Shown here in pieces: positions 39,001 through 45,404 of a stretch of DNA of 64,000 nt (position 1 is the stretch's first letter; each line of letters begins with the position of its first letter). The notes below the pieces were generated by a model. It saw nothing but the letters and a program-made list of their open reading frames with translations, made no database searches and was not told the DNA's origin. Made by a program: the position numbers and the translations under genes. Source of the stretch: JANSWP01 sp041941305 (GTDB lineage Bacteria; Bacteroidota; Bacteroidia; Chitinophagales; Saprospiraceae); the NCBI GenBank assembly GCA_041941305.1, contig JBGTQJ010000019.1, positions 1 through 64,000 of the forward strand, in the 5' to 3' direction.

Positions 39001-39747
39001 GCAGACTTCATCGCTGTGAAAATCGGTGACGTGAACTTGAGTGCTAACCCACTTGGTTTCACTAACGCTGATGACCGTAACAAAGTGAATGACCTTGTAT
39101 TCCAGGTTGATGATGCTGAATTGAAAGCTGGTGAAACTTACACCGTTGACTTTACAGCTAAAGACTTCGACGTATTGGGTTACCAATTCACTTTGAACTT
39201 CGATAAGGATGCTTTAGAATTTGTTGAATTGCTACCTGGTGTAGCAGCTGTTGAAAACTTTGGTACAACTCTTCTTGAAGAGGGTGCTATTACTGCTAGC
39301 TGGAACGATGATGCAGCAAACGTACAGAATGGTGAGGTTGTATTCAGCCTTGTATTCACTGCGACTGCTGACGCACAATTGAGCGAAAGCTTGAATGTGA
39401 ACTCTCGTTACACTCCTGCTGAGGCTTACGCTAATGACGGAGAATTGCTGGACGTTGCACTCGAATTCAACGGAACGGTGACTGGTGTATTTGAACTATA
39501 CCAAAACACTCCAAACCCATTCGAGAAGACGACAATCATTGGCTTCAATCTGCCACAAGCAGACGCAGCTACCTTGACAATTTCTGATGCTACCGGTAGA
39601 GTATTGCAAATCATTGAAGGTGACTACAAGAAAGGCTACAATGAAGTAGAACTTGACCGTAAATCACTCAATGCTGCTGGCGTACTATACTACCAGCTCG
39701 AAACTTCAACGGACATAGCTACAAAGACAATGATCTTAGTAGATTAA
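24067..39747 (+). CDS. Giant multidomain surface adhesin with T9SS tail
   Basis: A 5226-aa secreted protein. The signal peptide is unusual: a 42-residue n-region precedes the hydrophobic core (WLFALSCLVAMVLFTGM, 43-59) and cleavage near SFA-Q (63-64). Residues about 125-1310 are dozens of short beta-helix-like repeats (GDDGIxNxGxFxNxxxSTIxIxN). A DPCxC...GQTW domain follows (about 1479-1613). Seven SprB-type repeats (about 1718-2258; C-N-G-x-x-D-G, then TGG..PY.Y.W and G.Y.VTVTD..GC) come next, then a block of HYR domains (about 2354-3658). A second DPCxC domain starts at 3667, followed by more HYR-like modules, a dockerin-like duplicated DxNxSxxxTTFD region, a cohesin-like domain and a type A sorting tail (NTPNPFEKTTIIGF). 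It should be moved across the outer membrane by T9SS and act in adhesion, gliding or biofilm. Codons favour GCT, GGT, ACT and GTA strongly, suggesting high expression. The 1525-aa neighbour resembles its last third. Confidence 0.9.
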   Translation: MKKANFTRRVSGGITGTTNFINCCTELFGGEKIAQNGRAARKWLFALSCLVAMVLFTGMTSFAQNNWTGAVDDDWNNGGNWSLGAPVAGQNLVIPVVATFPATFTGAAATPDFNRLTVDAGAVATIPGGYTLNIDGGGGDGIVNDGTIFNQGTINISNKGGDGIMNNAAGNFTNGGNFNLGVINISDIGNRGINNVGGTFNNGDAVGSGQINITGAIGNDAVRINGGLFSNSLDGTLNGTHLHIGQGGAPGDITGDGIDIRNGGIFNNQVDDVEVLIDNVTADGIHIQGSGDSYSNLGANAVTTIGAAGAGSIGDDGIHVENAIGNKVVNAEGTISISNYGNRGIQLGRDLDNATGGTINIDGTGSTGDGINVGADGVLDNVSGSTINISNAGANGLDNNGVTHNGDGGMGTINVTTSTDRGVDNSGSFFNGGATDTGTLDIDDSGNDGIRNTGNFENMTASPITVDNSGTGGAGSGIDNNPGATFLNEEASSITINTAANDGITNNGTFTSTGAGTTIVIGNTTGATVDGIFNDDTFLNDDGSDISIDNSGDDGIQNDGTFTNDNASTISIDNSTDDGFENNATARNDNGSTIGIETSGGHGINNATAFASGFVNDNGSTINIATLGGIVTGNGITNVANAFFSNATGSTINIDPVSDGINNAGAFLNIDSDINIDDAGDDGIDNSGGGFGGFFSNFALAGDANINIGPNIGSHGVNNSGAFNNAGQAAGMTATLHIDGATGTFGGSGIVNTGTTPDGFTNGGTATAGISNIFIDVVGADAINNSGNFESSALLGTGTAFIGIGTDGPGTIGGDGIDNTGTFDHLSASTIDIDRADGDGINNNGGGIFNNNGLVPSSATINIDLVDGDGINNDASIFNNNNNGSIINIGSTNPVDAHGVHNSNGATFQNIDGALLNIVEVGRNCTVTTPAHGILNDASTFTNGDAFSADVNIDETNCGNAKDGTGSDGVHNINGATLTNQTAGSTFTIGATNIIDDGVYNDGTSTINNLVGATMSTSNTGGHGVNNDGVFNNGNGGAATLNITAGAVAAGSLCHGYNGGTGSTFNNLGGSTVAITGGDDGYNSDGTDTNDGSTITIGDCAGADPADDGMELGANAFFINDNGGLIDIDGAGDDGLFTAGSLFNGFAGTGQIDIDCTGDDGFEANGAAGLVFNGFAVAGSVMNIGLNVAIGDDGVTVLGGAAFNNFAEAILNIDNAGGDGIEVGDGVNGGVLVNSDATINVLGVTGNVITNLVDGAISSIGTDADPILSVVNLLSGGAACDGTHPISNAGGIVAGNCSEWNVNAKVDNTPGGTIQVDDAYWIQECGGAISAMTTPADFTNNGVVYDHNRHFGHGTLLTNNDLVIDTDVSVSVSICDDDIPDILLNEIDAPQDAQAETTWYSDMARTVVAGTYNNATNTFTPVSTPMIAGNHTFYFLVHKNADYDGGANELDACATILGHVDILIRPECYQLTNFPGIGDPCSCLDDADVNGDNGTFAEEVAMAGVYNMPLPAGQTWTVVSMIGVYDMNDTGNGPGAALVATGAQPAGYTTYMFAGTEYLALEYNAVDGFYEIDFHHVEDQGYEIYVQGPNPDTDGDPTTIEPTNFLFNIGNNCFYPHPNIDVPSLVCGSENAFNVQVLGVDAALNERAAGEKFDDDADPTTAEAVAWLDGETGEIDPDAADFPTGLTTVYYHYDAPDAPAGTHAPGCLQTVSVDFTASPELTVTAAVDMNADCAGSQDGAATATAMGGTAPLAYLWSDGQTTASATGLAAGGYAVTVTDAVGCTAVAAVTITDPSGLTANITASSNVVCNGDSDGSATVTATGGTPPYSYAWSGSAATTATVTDLAAGLHSVTVTDMNGCEAFASVYIDEPTALLAEIIHTTDALCNGSSDGTATVNATGGVTPYTYAWPAPGSGTAATETGLAAGSYEVTVTDANGCVAMATATIGEPTAITETSVVVTDVSCNGGSDGSIDLTFSGGTGPYNVDWDNGAGDQEDPNGLAAGTYNYTVTDDNGCQLTGSATVNEPTALTDIPVTTDDVDCHGGADGSASVTPGGGTPPYVVTWSNGDTGTSTTTGLAAGGFAYTITDANGCTLVGGVTITEPTELVVATTGITDVDCNGAATGEAVFTASGGTPAYSYDIGGGGQASGTFSGLTAGTYVVTVTDANGCTAVTSATIDQPTLVALSVVASYDETCDGADDGWATVEANGGTTPYTYAWPAPGSQTTPTATGLADGTYTVTATDANGCMGTVDVTIGAGPALTISALGDIGPLCPGASVGDILLSATPYDSGISYSWTGGAAAGLVDGSSSGLNAHIPAFTASTTEQTVVITVTATFGAACSDTETFMITIDDSNSLTFVNCPVSFTVNTDVGKCGANVHWSVPVAADDCTNPGAIVVTQIVGAAPGSFFAPGTHTITYEADDGNGNTVTCSFDITVVDMENPVIQCASAAYTRGTNSGCDFVMGSADFDAAATDNCGVTSLVNSANGLATLAGHTFSLGNNSVTWTATDAAGNASTCVQVITVVDDDDPTNTFCPTDISVTTDPGVCEAVVAYASPTFADNCDGAGLAGTLTEGLASGSAFPEGTTEVEYEYTDLAGNGPATCEFTVTVSDLEIPTITCPPAVTTQCTILDVPPFANSNEFLAAGGFLFDNCELNWGTFGMIVQVEAPAGTFTRTYSIFDVHGNGNFCSHTVTVDDTTDPVAMCQDDYTVVLDADGLFEILVADINVGSYDNCGVLVRKEIDIDGGGFAGSGFVDCAVAEGAGSVTVTLEAEDASGNVGTCTTTVSVLDIDAPHIECANAAYVRGTNVDCTFEMMSTDLDATGSDNCTFAITNDYTGTSTIDGAVFPLGNTTVLWTATDASGNVATCSVTLTVVDDDAPTVDTCPGDDTVSNDAGVCGAAYAYADPTFDDNCDGAGLPGTLTEGLASGATFPVGTTTVTYEYTDAAGNGPAVCSFDVTVTDDEDPVLTCPADQDVQCSADEAAEYDNWVEFTAAGGTGSDNCALDYETFGLSGTATAGNVVTRTYTIDDEAGNSTTCTQDITILDTVDPVAMCQDDYSVVLDADGLFEILVTDIDNGSSDNCGFPLARKEISIDGGPFAGSDFVDCDDALVGTVTVTLEVEDDAGNVGTCTTDVSVLDVESPDIQCPTSNLLRGTNVDCSFTMGSDGFNAAATDNCGATLTNDYNGTDDLTGANFPLGNTTVVWTATDPSGNVSSCTMTITVVDDVDPTVDTCPTDISQTNDAGLCSAVVSYADPTFDDNCDGPGLAGSLAEGLASGSAFPVGTTTVTYVYTDAAGNGPAVCSFDVTVTDDEDPVLTCPAAATAQCSADEVAVADNVEELEAAGGAVSDNCDVNEGSFGLDSETTAGNVVTRTYRVEDIYGNWTTCTQDITILDTEDPEFVNCPTGPVVVGNDPDECSAKVNWSIPVATDNCDDVLVTVTQTAGPAPGSVIDVGTETVTYTATDLAGNSTECTFEVMVMDTQDPHIHVCPADRDIPTSSNAPAYDCMGAIPDMTGEVVFLENCPGAVVTQDPVAGTLFGGAPGDMQIVTFTVTDASGNTATCTNKLTLVDDEAPMAICTDLTVGLDVFGNASVTAADLAGGSFDNCTNPPTLEIVSGQTAYNCDDVGNTYDVVIRVTDSSGNSAECTATVTVEEGAATCDPNISINDPCVCSAITGYFDETVTVMALAGQTWTITAVNGLFSTPGNPITTGTTLTENPLGVYTLNAIHEGGVGYSIEVTNEFGQVLSVSNTCYLPEPSISGVDDFSTSCDDPFTVTGNENGVTGEAGTILTIDGPAGFHNEAAFPGPYQITVTPANLQPGDYEVCFALDAGVASNNDPNDPGCIVTVCETFTIISPVSGLTCNNDVNVSLDDECCVEITPDMVLEGDFGPDGVFEVTITDIIGTPLNPANEVCASHIGMDLIVTVTDPCTDQSCWGHLNVEDKLAPTVDCPADVTVYCNEDTEPGNTGYPVVDDCSAWDMDYTDDETFFDACDVNIRTIVRTFVVIDVHGNQAECTQTITVERPTLDDILFPKDVQWTCDNYAVFPNIIEPTALHPYVGDSDPATPNFCEVYLDETCDDDDGNLVGFCPTPFPGFFDDTKDRADINSTNTINGGQGCPGEVCGNNGLDDADVLELTGSGIPTLGGAAFQGVGACMLSVTWEDEWFEICSGSFEILRTWKVRDMCLPVSADNPRVHVQVIKVLDQSAPVLDCPASVTVSANVAATHPDECRADFFLPEIGVSDACSDGWTVEVDHPLGHIDGNGGFVSGLTRGTYEATYTVIDDCNNVATCEVEIEVVDNIAPTVQCDEITQVAVSSDGQVVVNAGVFDDGTHDNCCLDNFEVKRMGQPDSAFGPTETFTCNDINNSPITVVMRAYDCDDNYNDCMVQVYVEDKLQPILISCPGPASITCDTWWDEYEVPLALGQNSVLDGPFGTPEYTDNCNYTVNYTFNVNLDECGEGTITRTWQATDPSGNGPVTCTQVIFVDHVSDFAVEFPADVTYTCTQDAPDFGSPEVANESCELIAITYEDELFSSVPDACYKIKRTWTVINWCVVGDFVDQEVVESSERDFQLAGINPCDLDGDGDCDERTFRDSWNLGDRPTAANRTDQFGPDTDPDTDPWDGYITYEQHIKVIDNVAPVATCTDLYEVCIEDNTCAADFTVPAPDVQDCSSEISITADSDLPNFSSTAFTASNVAPGSYTVTFQIMDNCGNSTACQTEVVVEDCKKPTPYCKNGIIVEIMQTQMIEVWAIDLNDGSFDNCTDANDLVISFSGTDYVQGVTYTCDDLGFNNVEIWITDEAGNQDFCTTQIQVQDNMDHCGGGNPLVVDGTIMTAEDETVADVDVELNGGADMVTTTDNGQFTFTVTPGDDITLTPVKDIEPLNGVTTFDLVLMTKHILGVKLLDSPYKMIAADINKSETITTFDLVKLRKLILHIDDNFTNNTSWRFVDASYDFPDASNPWFEQFPEVANFNNIDVSTSADFIAVKIGDVNLSANPLGFTNADDRNKVNDLVFQVDDAELKAGETYTVDFTAKDFDVLGYQFTLNFDKDALEFVELLPGVAAVENFGTTLLEEGAITASWNDDAANVQNGEVVFSLVFTATADAQLSESLNVNSRYTPAEAYANDGELLDVALEFNGTVTGVFELYQNTPNPFEKTTIIGFNLPQADAATLTISDATGRVLQIIEGDYKKGYNEVELDRKSLNAAGVLYYQLETSTDIATKTMILVD

Positions 39748-39780
39748 TAGACGGCTATTAGCCAATTATAATTCCTTAAA

Positions 39781-39821
39781 AGAACCTCTTTCCCAGCCCC
39801 TGGGAGAGGGGTTCTTTTTTT
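39781..39821 (+). terminator. Terminator of the giant adhesin gene
   Basis: AGAACCTCTTTCCCAG (39781-39796) pairs with CTGGGAGAGGGGTTCT (39800-39815) around a 3-base loop with one mismatch, followed by at least six T. It lies 34 bp past the stop codon. Confidence 0.9.
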
Positions 39822-40336
39822 GGGAAAAGTCTAAGATTAAGATCATACACTGTAATTGAAATTAATTAAAATGGGAAGGGAGCAGTTGGATTTTGCAATC
39901 CAACGTATTTTAACTAATAATTCCACGAATGGCATTCATTCACCTCCTGGCATGTCGGGTTACAAAACCCGACCGCTCATAGCCAGCTTTAAGAAATTTA
40001 GACTACAGTAGACTTTATTCGAAAACATTTTGATTGGCAAGCCGCCTACCATCTACTCCCGAAATTGCTTCGGGACAAGCTATTTACCGTCAACCGAATA
40101 ATGTCTAGTGTATTGAACTTGATCTTAAACTTAAACTTGATCTTTTTTAGGTTATCACTTTCCATCCTTGATTTTCCCTCCAAAGACAAAAATTAGCATA
40201 TCCCTCACAATACCCAATCCGGGGTATAGGGCAACAAATTCCTTCAACCTAAATTTGCAATAGAACATTAAATCAAAAGTTGAATCGAATTATTAAATCT
40301 GATTCATAGAATTTTTCATATTAAGAAAATTTCTAT
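39822..40336. other. Intergenic region with three small palindromes
   Basis: No gene is seen. Three compact hairpins stand out: GTTGGATTTTGCAATCCAAC (39885-39904), GTCGGGTTACAAAACCCGAC (39954-39973) and CCCGAA-attgc-TTCGGG (40058-40074). The first two resemble dispersed short palindromes common in this phylum. Confidence 0.5.
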
Positions 40337-40344
40337 TACTTTTG
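40337..40344 (+). promoter_or_regulatory. Putative -7 element upstream of the second adhesin
   Basis: TACTTTTG matches the TAnnTTTG consensus. Transcription would start near 40351, about 30 bp before a short ORF and 380 bp before the adhesin start. No clear -33 TTG is seen, so confidence is limited. Confidence 0.35.
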
Positions 40345-40380
40345 AGCGTCAACATTTTATAATCCAAAAGTCCTGTGAAC

Positions 40381-40416
40381 ATGAAAAAATCAAGACTTCT
40401 GCAAAATCTGCAATGA
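40381..40416 (+). CDS. Short upstream ORF, 11 codons
   Basis: ATGAAAAAATCAAGACTTCT begins an 11-codon frame (MKKSRLLQNLQ) whose TGA stop lies inside the left arm of the hairpin that follows. The placement downstream of a -7-like element and upstream of a T-tract hairpin resembles a leader peptide, but there is no run of regulatory codons. Translation is unproven. Confidence 0.3.
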   Translation: MKKSRLLQNLQ

Positions 40417-40549
40417 GAAGCCAAAGGACATCTTAAAATAGGACATCAAATCATTCACAGCTACTTATTTGAAATCCTGACTACCGATTCTAGACTAGAT
40501 ATTGACATCTCACAAACCATTTGTGTGTCTAGGCTTCTCATTCTTTTTT
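40412..40549 (+). terminator. Long-range hairpin with T-tract in the adhesin leader
   Basis: AATGAGAAGCC (40412-40422) is perfectly complementary to GGCTTCTCATT (40532-40542), and six T follow at 40544-40549. Inner hairpins such as CACAAA-cca-TTTGTG (40511-40525) would bring the arms together. This could terminate a leader transcript about 200 nt long before the adhesin gene. Confidence 0.45.
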
Positions 40550-40731
40550 CCCTTCAATAAAAAATTAAGGATAATCGGTTTCGGAAAAATCCCTTTTGGG
40601 CAGTTGACGAAAAGGCTTAATCAATGCTTGCATCTAGCTGATGTTTATTAACGTAGGTTTAGGTAATACGTTAAAAACCAATCAGCATCTGACCAGAGAC
40701 AAGCACTAAACTTTGTTAAAACCTAAATCCC

Positions 40732-43700
40732 ATGACAGTGTCACCTATTATCCTAAGGATGAGATGGAGAGCTATGCTATTCCTTCTCTTGCTCTTTTCT
40801 AATGCCGTTTACACAAACCCCGTTCAACTCAATCCGATGATTTCTATATCGGATCCATGTACTTGTTTGAATAATGCGACTACGCTTTCAAATGGACAAT
40901 TTGCTGAAGCTATTGAGGTAAATGCCCCCACTGGAGAAACCTGGATTGTTATTTCAATTAATGGATTGTACGAAATTGGTAGTCCTTCTCCTCCAGCCTT
41001 GCCCACTCCAATTAGTACGGGAACTGTATTGTCTGAATCCCCTATGGGTAGTGGTATTTACCTTTTAGAGGGCATTCATATTGATGCAGTGGGATATTCT
41101 GTTACTGTTGAAAATGGAGTAGGGGAACAATTGAGCATTTCCAATACTTGCTACTATCCGAATATTGAAATTTTGAATTTGGAAGAAGACGTTTGTTTAA
41201 ATACAGCCCCAATTCCGCTTGAAGGAGATGCAGGAGGCGTAAATGGAACAGGTACTTTTACAATCAACGGAAGTCCAGAAACCATATTCGACCCTTTTGA
41301 TTTGGGAGTTGGAACCCACTTTGTTACCTATACTTTTGATGCTGGAGATGCGACTTCCAATGAATTGTCTGACCCAGGTTGTATAAGTTCCGTCACTGAA
41401 CTAGTTAACGTAATTGAAACAGCTTCAACCATTGCATGTAACGGAAAAATAACGGTTGCTTTGGATGGCAATTGTGAAGCTCTGATTAGCCCCGATTTGG
41501 TATTAGAAGGTACCTATGACTGTACGGACGATTATTTTGTGCTGATTTCTTATCAAAATGATTCTGTTCCCAACCCTGTACCTGGAGATTATATTGGAAA
41601 ATCATTACAAGCAAGTGTGATTCATTTGCCAAGTAATAATTTTTGTTGGGGTTATTTGGAGGTTGAAGATAAATTGCCTCCAGTCATTGATTGTCAAGAT
41701 GTTACAATACAATGTTATCAAAGTGCAGGTAATGTTCCCTCGCCATCTGCAACAGATAATTGTGATGCAAACCCAAAAGAAAACCTGGTTGATGAATCTA
41801 TTGATGACAGTGATCCATGCCAGGGAGTAACTATTACGAGAACCTGGCTGGCTTTTGACGATTATGATAATATTTCAGATACCTGTATTCAGGTGATTTC
41901 AATTGCTCCTCCTCACTTACCTACATTCCCTTCTGACAGAATTTGGAAGTGTGATGAATATTTTGAATACCCAAATATCGTCCAGGCCAATCCATTTACA
42001 GGAGACTTATCGAATACTGGTTCTGGAGTTCCTACCAATATTAATGGTATTTACTGCATGTATGATGTAGACTTTAGTGATCAGCTTATTCAGACCTGTG
42101 GTAATAATTTTAAAATCATTCGTACCTGGGTTATTTTTGATTGGTGTAACAACCAATTGGTTAATTCCGGAGCAAATGGAGAGGACAACATTCAAATAAT
42201 TGAAGTTGCAGATCAGACCCCTCCAAAAATTACCCACAATTCTTTTTCTGTTGGGACTACCGTCCTTGGAAATCATCCTGAGCCGTGTCGTTCGACTGAT
42301 TTTCTTTCTACAGCTACTGTTTCAGATGATTGTAGCGCTTATTCCCTTAAGATATTTACACCAGTAGGTGAAGCGATTTATTTAAACGGAGTGAATGGAC
42401 TGGGAGGAGGATATATTCCCGCCCCAGGTTTGACTCAAGGGAATCATATCATTACCTACCAGGCTGAAGATGCCTGTGGAAATATTTCTGAATTGGAAAT
42501 TGAAATCACAGTAGTAGATGATGTTGCTCCTTCCGCAATTTGTGATGAACTGACAGCTGTTTCAATCAGCTCAGCTGGGCAAGCTGAAGTGTTCGCAGAA
42601 GTTTTTGACGATGGTAGTTTTGATAACTGCTGTGTAGATAGATTTGAAATCAGAAAGATGGAAGATTTTTGTGACAATCCTTCAAATTTGGAATTTGGAG
42701 AAAGCATTGCCTTTTGCTGTGAAGACGCGACTCAAAATCCGCATGATGTAGCATTTAGAATTTGGGATTGTGCAGGCAATTACAATGTGTGTATGATTCA
42801 GGTAAAGGTGGAAGACAAACAAAATCCTTACGCTATTGAATGTCCTGGAAATCAAAATATCAACTGTGATTATTATATCGACAATATAGAAACTTATTTG
42901 AATTTGGGGCAGTATGAGGTTCTGGATCAATTTGGGGCTCCTGAATTTTACGACAATTGCAGCTTCTCTCTTTCAGAAAATGTTTTGGTAAGTATAGATG
43001 AATGTGGTAACGGTAATATTACCCGGACATTTCAGGCGGAAGATCCTAGTTTAAATGTTTCCAACACCTGTACTCAAATTATTTTTGTCCAACATATTTC
43101 TGATTGGGTAATTGAATTTCCAGCAGATTTGACAGCAAATTGTGATTTAGGTGATGTACCGGATTTTGGGGAGCCAAATATCTTCTTTGAAAGTTGTGAA
43201 TTGCTAGCCTACAGTTTTGAGGACGAAATCTTTACAGTTGTTACAGATGCCTGCTACAAAATAGTTCGAAATTGGACGGCTATCAATTGGTGTGTCGTAG
43301 GAGCAGAATTGGACCAGGAAACATTAGAAGATGCTGAAAATCAATTGAATATTCCTTTTCCAGATTGCGATTTGGATGGTGACGGAGACTGTGATGACAG
43401 GACTTTTGGTGATAGTCGTACAAGTACCGGTGTTTTTGATTCTGATCCGGATCCAGATAACCACGATGGATTCATTACCTATCAGCAGGTCATCAAAGTG
43501 ATTGATAACCTTGCCCCCCAAATCATTTGTCCAGAAGAATTTTTAGTATGTATTGTAGAAGGATGTTTAACAGATGTATTGCTGCCAAGCCCCGAAGTGG
43601 TGGACTGTAGTTCAGATATTACGCTTACAGCTTTGAGTGCCTTGGGCAATGGTTTTGGTCCTTTTTCAGAAGTGGAATCTGGAAAATATTTGGTAATCTA

Positions 43701-45309
43701 CACTGCTTCAGATAATTGTGGAAATAGTGCTGCTTGTCAGTTTGAATTTACAGTTGAAGATTGCAAAAAACCAACACCATATTGTAAAAATGGATTTGTT
43801 GTTGATTTAATGAATACCAATCCTCCTATGATAGAGGTGAATGCCGAAAATTTGGACGATGGTAGCTTTGACAATTGTTCTATGGATTTGACTTTTTCCT
43901 TTTCAGCCGATGTGTCTAACCAAACCATGACCTTTGGTTGTAATGAAATTGGACAGCAGAATGTGGCGGTTTGGGTCACTGATGCATCCGGAAACCAGGA
44001 CTTTTGCCAAACCTTTATTATCGTCCAGGATAATAATGACTTGTGTATTGGAGATCCCATTGTATCAGTTTCAGGTTTGATCGCAACTGAAATGGGGGAA
44101 AACATCAAGGATGTGAAGGTTCAGTTAAGTGGTGGAACCAGTCCGGATCAAACAACAGGTAATGATGGGATGTATGATTTTTCAGACATTCAAGGTGGTG
44201 GAGATTATACCATTGTTCCATCTAAAGATATAAATCCTCTTAATGGAGTAACTACCTTTGATTTGGTATTGATTTCAAAACATATATTGAATACCCAAAA
44301 ACTCGATTCCCCTTATAAAATTATTGCAGCAGATGCCAATAACTCTGGCACGGTTACAACTTTGGACTTGGTCTTAATCCGGAAGCTCATCCTGCATATT
44401 GATTCGGACTTTCAAAATAACACCTCCTGGCGGTTTGTCCCAAAGGACTATGAATTTTCAGATCCCGAAAAACCAGGAAAGCCAATGGAGGTGATTACCA
44501 TCAATAATTTGAATGAAGCTATGCCAAATACAGATTTTATTGGTATTAAGACAGGGGATGTAAACAATTCTGTAGATCCAATTAATTTGTTAGGAAGTGA
44601 TGATAGAAGTTTTGAAGGCAAAGTATATTTTGAAGCAGAAAATAGCGAAATTAGGGTAGGGGAGGAGTTTGAAGTTGTTTTCAAAATGGCTAACTTTGAG
44701 CAGATTCAAGGTTTTCAATTTACTTTAAATTTTGATACAAATGCCATTGAATTTATTGACATAGTGGAATCGGAATTTGTAAAAAAAGAGCATTTCGGCT
44801 TGAAATTGTTAAAAAATGGAGCAATAACTTCCAGCTGGAATTCTGCTTCCGAATTTTCAAATATAGACCAGCAGCACATTGGTGTTTTTTCTCTAAAGTT
44901 TAAATCCCTAGTCAACAAAGACTTAAAGGATTTGTTACATTTAAGTTCTGAATTTACAAAAGCAGAAGCTTACGACCAGGAAGAAAACATCCTTGAACTA
45001 GATTTACAAATAAAGGAAAGTGGTTTAGTTTTTGCTTATGATGGGAATGTAAAATTATTCCAAAATCATCCCAATCCATTTGCCCAAACGACGATCATAA
45101 GCTTCTCTCTTCCAGAAGCAAGTCGGACATCTATAAGCCTCGTTGATATTACGGGCAAAACGTTAAAGGTCATCAAACAACATCTTGAAACCGGCACCCA
45201 TGAGGTCGAAATTAATCGTTCTGATTTGGGGAGCCCAGGCATTTATTTCTTTCAGTTGGAAACTGAAGAGATAACGTTAATTCAGAAGTTAATCCTCAGT
45301 TCCTATTAA
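40732..45309 (+). CDS. HYR/dockerin-cohesin-like surface protein with T9SS tail
   Basis: A 1525-aa paralogue of the last third of the upstream giant adhesin. Residues about 10-28 are a signal peptide; internal ATGs at codons 10 and 15 are alternative starts. Then come a DPCxC...GQTW-like domain (about 41-143) and HYR-like modules with paired cysteines (to about 1090). A C-terminal block matches the giant: KKPTPYCKNG, a regulatory-like fold, a dockerin-like repeat (PLNGVTTFDLVLISKHIL, then NNSGTVTTLDLVLIRKLIL), a cohesin-like domain (about 1295-1420) and a type A tail (NHPNPFAQTTIISF). Codon use is more AT-rich and less biased than in the giant, so it is probably less expressed. It likely acts at the cell surface. 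Dockerin-like and cohesin-like modules in one chain suggest self-assembly with its paralogue, which is inference. Confidence 0.9.
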   Translation: MTVSPIILRMRWRAMLFLLLLFSNAVYTNPVQLNPMISISDPCTCLNNATTLSNGQFAEAIEVNAPTGETWIVISINGLYEIGSPSPPALPTPISTGTVLSESPMGSGIYLLEGIHIDAVGYSVTVENGVGEQLSISNTCYYPNIEILNLEEDVCLNTAPIPLEGDAGGVNGTGTFTINGSPETIFDPFDLGVGTHFVTYTFDAGDATSNELSDPGCISSVTELVNVIETASTIACNGKITVALDGNCEALISPDLVLEGTYDCTDDYFVLISYQNDSVPNPVPGDYIGKSLQASVIHLPSNNFCWGYLEVEDKLPPVIDCQDVTIQCYQSAGNVPSPSATDNCDANPKENLVDESIDDSDPCQGVTITRTWLAFDDYDNISDTCIQVISIAPPHLPTFPSDRIWKCDEYFEYPNIVQANPFTGDLSNTGSGVPTNINGIYCMYDVDFSDQLIQTCGNNFKIIRTWVIFDWCNNQLVNSGANGEDNIQIIEVADQTPPKITHNSFSVGTTVLGNHPEPCRSTDFLSTATVSDDCSAYSLKIFTPVGEAIYLNGVNGLGGGYIPAPGLTQGNHIITYQAEDACGNISELEIEITVVDDVAPSAICDELTAVSISSAGQAEVFAEVFDDGSFDNCCVDRFEIRKMEDFCDNPSNLEFGESIAFCCEDATQNPHDVAFRIWDCAGNYNVCMIQVKVEDKQNPYAIECPGNQNINCDYYIDNIETYLNLGQYEVLDQFGAPEFYDNCSFSLSENVLVSIDECGNGNITRTFQAEDPSLNVSNTCTQIIFVQHISDWVIEFPADLTANCDLGDVPDFGEPNIFFESCELLAYSFEDEIFTVVTDACYKIVRNWTAINWCVVGAELDQETLEDAENQLNIPFPDCDLDGDGDCDDRTFGDSRTSTGVFDSDPDPDNHDGFITYQQVIKVIDNLAPQIICPEEFLVCIVEGCLTDVLLPSPEVVDCSSDITLTALSALGNGFGPFSEVESGKYLVIYTASDNCGNSAACQFEFTVEDCKKPTPYCKNGFVVDLMNTNPPMIEVNAENLDDGSFDNCSMDLTFSFSADVSNQTMTFGCNEIGQQNVAVWVTDASGNQDFCQTFIIVQDNNDLCIGDPIVSVSGLIATEMGENIKDVKVQLSGGTSPDQTTGNDGMYDFSDIQGGGDYTIVPSKDINPLNGVTTFDLVLISKHILNTQKLDSPYKIIAADANNSGTVTTLDLVLIRKLILHIDSDFQNNTSWRFVPKDYEFSDPEKPGKPMEVITINNLNEAMPNTDFIGIKTGDVNNSVDPINLLGSDDRSFEGKVYFEAENSEIRVGEEFEVVFKMANFEQIQGFQFTLNFDTNAIEFIDIVESEFVKKEHFGLKLLKNGAITSSWNSASEFSNIDQQHIGVFSLKFKSLVNKDLKDLLHLSSEFTKAEAYDQEENILELDLQIKESGLVFAYDGNVKLFQNHPNPFAQTTIISFSLPEASRTSISLVDITGKTLKVIKQHLETGTHEVEINRSDLGSPGIYFFQLETEEITLIQKLILSSY

Positions 45310-45367
45310 CCTGGTTCTGAGCAAGATATACCCTAATTGACCCAACTCGTAATCGGTTTTTGGGATA

Positions 45368-45404
45368 GCCTCTCACCAGGTACTCGGTGGGGGGCCTTTT
45401 TTTT
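45368..45404 (+). terminator. Terminator of the 1525-aa adhesin gene
   Basis: GCCTCTCACC (45368-45377) pairs with GGTGGGGGGC (45386-45395) using two G-U wobbles in the plus-strand RNA, and eight T follow. The T-tract overlaps the stop codon of the convergent deformylase gene. Confidence 0.85.

Noticed and set aside
24067..39747. Two-partner-secretion haemagglutinin reading of the giant adhesin
   Set aside because: No TPS domain near the N terminus, and a T9SS type A tail is present at the C terminus.
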